This document shows, in pieces, positions 60,915 to 64,000 of a DNA stretch of 64,000 nt. Where the stretch lies: the NCBI GenBank assembly GCA_004123355.1, contig SCHM01000003.1:3987058-4051057 (forward strand). The letters are read 5' to 3'. Position 1 is the first letter of the stretch. Each line of letters begins with the position of its first letter. The notes beneath the pieces were generated by a model. That model ran no database searches. It had not been told where the DNA came from and saw nothing but the letters and a program-made list of their open reading frames with translations. This DNA is from Amphirosellinia nigrospora. Lineage: Eukaryota > Ascomycota > Sordariomycetes > Xylariales > Xylariaceae. The translations under genes were made by a program, and so were the position numbers.

Positions 60915-62724
60915 CTAGTAATCTTCACTTTCATCACTAGTTTCTACTACTATCCTGCTTTTAGCTTTGGATTTGCCCTTTCCACTGTACTTGGTCTTCT
61001 GGATGCACCAGAGCTCCACCTGTCTCTCAACCTGTACTGTACCTCGTATCAAGGTTTGCAGTGGTATGGCAGCCAGCTCTGCCGCTTTCTCATACAAGGC
61101 TTTTGCTGCGCTAGGTAGGTCTGCCTCGCTGCGCCAGATAGGAGGACAAAGGTTTCTCGGCTGAGCCTTTTCATTTTCCGTACTTTCAGAAACGGGCTTG
61201 GCCAGTGTAGCAGACCATCCTAATCGCTCGTATTGTTTCTTGGTATGATCGTCAGTCTCTGGGTTGTGGGATTCGTCTGCTATGGCCGAACTCCTCTTTT
61301 GCTCAAAGAGGTTTCGTACCCGTTCAGTTGCTAAAATACATTAATACAAAAACTATTAATACTTACGATAGGACATAACTTACTCTTGGGCTCACCGCCG
61401 AACAACCACACTTTTTCGAACCAATCCATATAATCATCAAGCTTCGTTTTATCCACGCCCATGATATCGTCGGTCGTAACTTTGTACTCCTCCCCGCGTG
61501 TTAGATGTGCACGCGCCGACGCTGGCTTTTCTGCGACGATCTTCTGCCAATCTTTCCAGTCTACCTTTAACCGTCTCAGGTCTTGCTGGCTTAAGGGGGT
61601 CGCTCCACATTATCTAGGGAGAAAAGCAGCTTGGTAGAGACGACGACTAATGATGCGAGTAGAACTTCGGGATTATCCATTGTACGGATTTTTTTGTCGC
61701 CAGTAGAATATGAAAATTCCGTCTTGAGAATCTCTGCTATACATTTGACAGCAGCATATATCTCGACTATTAGTGTTAGTTTTTGGAACAAATCTTGGTA
61801 AAGGGGGGAAGCGAACTTGGTAGAATTAAATCCGTGATGAAGCGAATTATTAAAGGGGCATAATTCAATGGCGGGAGTGTCATATCGAAGTTGATTTTAA
61901 ATGATATGATAAGTTGCTGGACCGTAGTTTGCAGTCTCCCGGCTGATAGGTGATCTCGGACCTGTAATGCCAGATGATACTCGGCAGGCAGACGATCGCG
62001 TACATTACGGGGTATTTGATTGAACTGTGGTGGGTTAGCGATGACACGATTCTTTTGCACGTGAATAAAAACGAGCGTACGGCGGCTAGAAACTCTAGAT
62101 CACTCTTTTGTGCCCAGTTGCAAAAGTCTCCCGTCGAAATCGGCAATCGCCGGACCAAGCAGCCAAGATAGCACAATGCAAGGGTGTCGATGAGCTTTGG
62201 CAGCTTCCACCGACGCCGTGCATCCGGCGCCCACGTAGACGTCGTCGCATCCGAGAGGTCGACACCAGACGACTCGCCCGTCTCGCTCTGAGAGCTGAAC
62301 CAGGTTTGCGACGTACCGGCGTCCGACTCGTCCCCCTTCCGGCCCCCACGCTCTCGCAGGGGGAGGTTACGCACACGCAGCGCCCATAGCGCCCGTACAA
62401 GCTCAGCGAAGTCATCCGGAAGCCCTGGGTGTCGACAAGCCAGCGCACCTGGCGGATGAGGATCAACTGGACGACCTCGAGGTATAGTTCGCGGCCCTCG
62501 TCGCCGGTGAGCTTGACGGCGATCTTCTGGCGCGCCTCCTTCTTCTTCCGCGACACCTTTCCCTTCGCGCCAAAGGCGTCCTCGTCGGGTTCGTGATTGG
62601 CGAAGCCCTCCAGCCGATGCCCGTTCCGGCAATATCGTAGCGCGTCCTGCGCAAACCATTGGCGCGCACCACACTCGTCGCATCGCTCCCCGCCACGGAA
62701 CTTGTGGTATCTTGTTCGAGCCAT
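60915..62724 (-). CDS. RRN7: RNA polymerase I core factor subunit RRN7 (TFIIB-like)
   Basis: TFIIB-related factor that helps recruit RNA polymerase I to rDNA promoters. The start at 62724 gives MARTRYHKFRGG, then the zinc ribbon CDECGARQW ... YCRNGH. The B-reader region and first cyclin-like fold follow (LVQL-like ELYLEVVQLILIRQVRWLVD, then LPDDFAELVRALWALRVR). Further on come RRWKLPKLIDTLALCYLGCL, VRDRLPAEYHLAL and, after an intron near 61770-61814, VEIYAAVKCIAEIL with EVLLASLVVVSTKLLF. A second intron lies near 61330-61384. The C-terminus is Ser/Lys-rich, ending DESEDY. Frame shifts near 62428 (G), 62072 (T run) and 61603 (C run). The tail is poorly conserved, but the domain order is clear. 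Confidence 0.9.
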
Positions 62725-63580
62725 AGGGATCGATCGCCTTGGCGAACACTCAGCGCCCTCGGCTATCGTTGGGTGTCTGATGTGTTTGGGCCCTAGGAAT
62801 GCTGGGAGGCGCATAGCGGAGTTCGCGTTAGGTAGCTACTTGTAGCACTATAACATACCTACCTACCCAAGTGTAGGTAGCTTTACTTATTGGCCAACAT
62901 ACCCCATAGTTCCAGTTATCACTGTCTTTATTAGAAACTCTACATGTGTTCTAGCTTCAAAATGAGAGACTTCGCGAGATGGAGGAGACATAAAGAAGCA
63001 TTCTTTCCCTAGCTGGTTCGGCGGTCCACTTGTATCGCCATTGACATGCTGGCGTATGGTGCGTTACCTATCTGTCGTGATTTCCCCAGTTTCATAGTTC
63101 AAGGTTGCTTTTACGACCTCAGACTCCGCAAAACATTTCAGAAATGCTCGCGTGCACACACGCATACCACTTCACGCTCGCCGACCCTGGCACCCACTCA
63201 CCTACGGTAAAGGTACTACCCTCCACTTAGTAGCTTTTTGATATCTATACTCATACACTATGTCACAATGATCAACTCCCTAAATAGAGGTATTAATTTA
63301 AATCATGAAAAATTGGGCCATCTTGCCGAAAGCGATTTGTATTAATCATGTCCAGGTGCAGCTGCACGTGGAAATTACGGACTTTTTATTCATAATTTCC
63401 TTGCCAGTATTGAGCTCGTGACTATTGCAAGACGCGCTATATTGCGTCTATATCTAACGCTCCCGAGTACCGGGATGAATAGCACTTCCGCGCTGGAGGT
63501 TGGGAGTGTTCCACCACAACCTAGCATGTCCTGTCGAGTGTTCACCCTTAAATCATCTACTATTGCAGATTCCCCATGAC
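62725..63580. other. intergenic, RRN7 promoter
   Basis: About 860 bp with GGTAGG-type motifs at 62857-62880, adjoining the RRN7 promoter. No gene or RNA recognised. Confidence 0.5.
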
Positions 63581-64000
63581 TTAACGGGCTTGGATATCGA
63601 CCTTGGTAACGTGGGTTTCGCCCATAGCAGTCTTGACAGTCACCACTTTTGATTGGTTAGTGACGATGGAACGCATCAAGGGGTTAAAATAGATACTCAC
63701 TAATGACAGTCGGATCATCAGGGTCTTCGGCCTTCCAAATTGGTACGGATGGTGTCACCCATCTCTCCATCGGGCATCTTGGTATCCTCAGTGACCTTGC
63801 CCTGGTCGGTGATAAGATGAAGGAAACCGTCATCAGTGACGGTCATCTAGGTAATAAAACAGGTTAGCACCACGGGATGCAACCCACAAAGAGGGCCAAT
63901 GATTCAACATACCACTTCGTGAGTTCGGTTAGGATGTTGGGGACATCCATGTTGTGAGTGGAGGGGCAAAGCTCTTCCAACTTCTTGTCGGTAAAAATCG
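63581..64000 (-). CDS. translation factor eIF5A, C-terminal part (5' part outside window)
   Basis: Translation elongation factor that relieves ribosome stalling. Exons in the window: 63913-64000 (open to the right), 63701-63846 and 63581-63645, with GT-AG introns. The signature [21 protein letters not shown] is followed, after the intron, by [13 protein letters not shown] and the acidic segment [11 protein letters not shown]. It ends ...[16 protein letters not shown]. The hypusine-bearing loop would lie upstream, outside the window. Frame shifts near 63737 (G run) and 63938 (C run) disturb the reading. The final residues differ from the usual eIF5A end, so a second paralogue is possible. Confidence 0.85.

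Overview
The window is nuclear DNA from a filamentous ascomycete (Pezizomycotina, most likely a Sordariomycete). The reasons are the many short GT-AG introns (about 55-130 bp), a fungal-only gene set (ERG5 sterol desaturase, DASH subunit ASK1, EAF7, RRN7, a proteinase B inhibitor), and scattered GGTACC/TAGGTA-type motifs. The two ends are housekeeping; the middle (about 15-46 kb) is gene-poor accessory sequence with surface proteins, transposon remains and lineage-specific genes. The class-level assignment is an inference.

Left end (1-13.5 kb): a mitochondrial PDK-type kinase (cut by the left edge), a small I9-type proteinase B inhibitor, the ribosome-biogenesis GTPase BMS1, an ECM4-type glutathione transferase, and the ubiquitin-activating enzyme UBA1. 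Middle (15-32 kb): a Ser/Thr-rich GPI-anchored wall protein, a kelch-type membrane protein, a Yip1-family membrane protein, a rhodanese, a kinase-like protein, a small Cys-rich protein and an F-box protein. Transposon zone (27.4-34.3 kb): three related LTR-like copies, a hAT transposase fragment, and a 519-bp inverted-repeat element nested inside a solo LTR, each with its own target-site duplication. Accessory island (36.4-43.7 kb): two convergent genes of unknown function and a beta-trefoil plus aerolysin-type pore-former-like gene with a long acidic tail.

Right end (46-64 kb): ERG5, ASK1, a gamma-tubulin complex protein (GCP6-like) divergent from EAF7, the ubiquitin-eL40 fusion, RRN7, and the C-terminal part of eIF5A (cut by the right edge). 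ASK1 and the GCP6-like protein both act on spindle microtubules. UBA1 and ubiquitin-eL40 are the two ends of ubiquitin supply, while BMS1, RRN7, eL40 and eIF5A all serve ribosome production or translation. None of these is arranged as a cluster.

A caution for every reader: many conserved genes are broken by single-base indels, mostly one base missing from a C, G, A or T run. BMS1, ubiquitin-eL40, RRN7, EAF7, eIF5A and PDK are all affected, while UBA1, ERG5, ASK1 and the GCP6-like gene read cleanly. This pattern fits residual homopolymer errors in the assembly rather than real gene loss. I therefore annotated these as genes, with the break positions noted.
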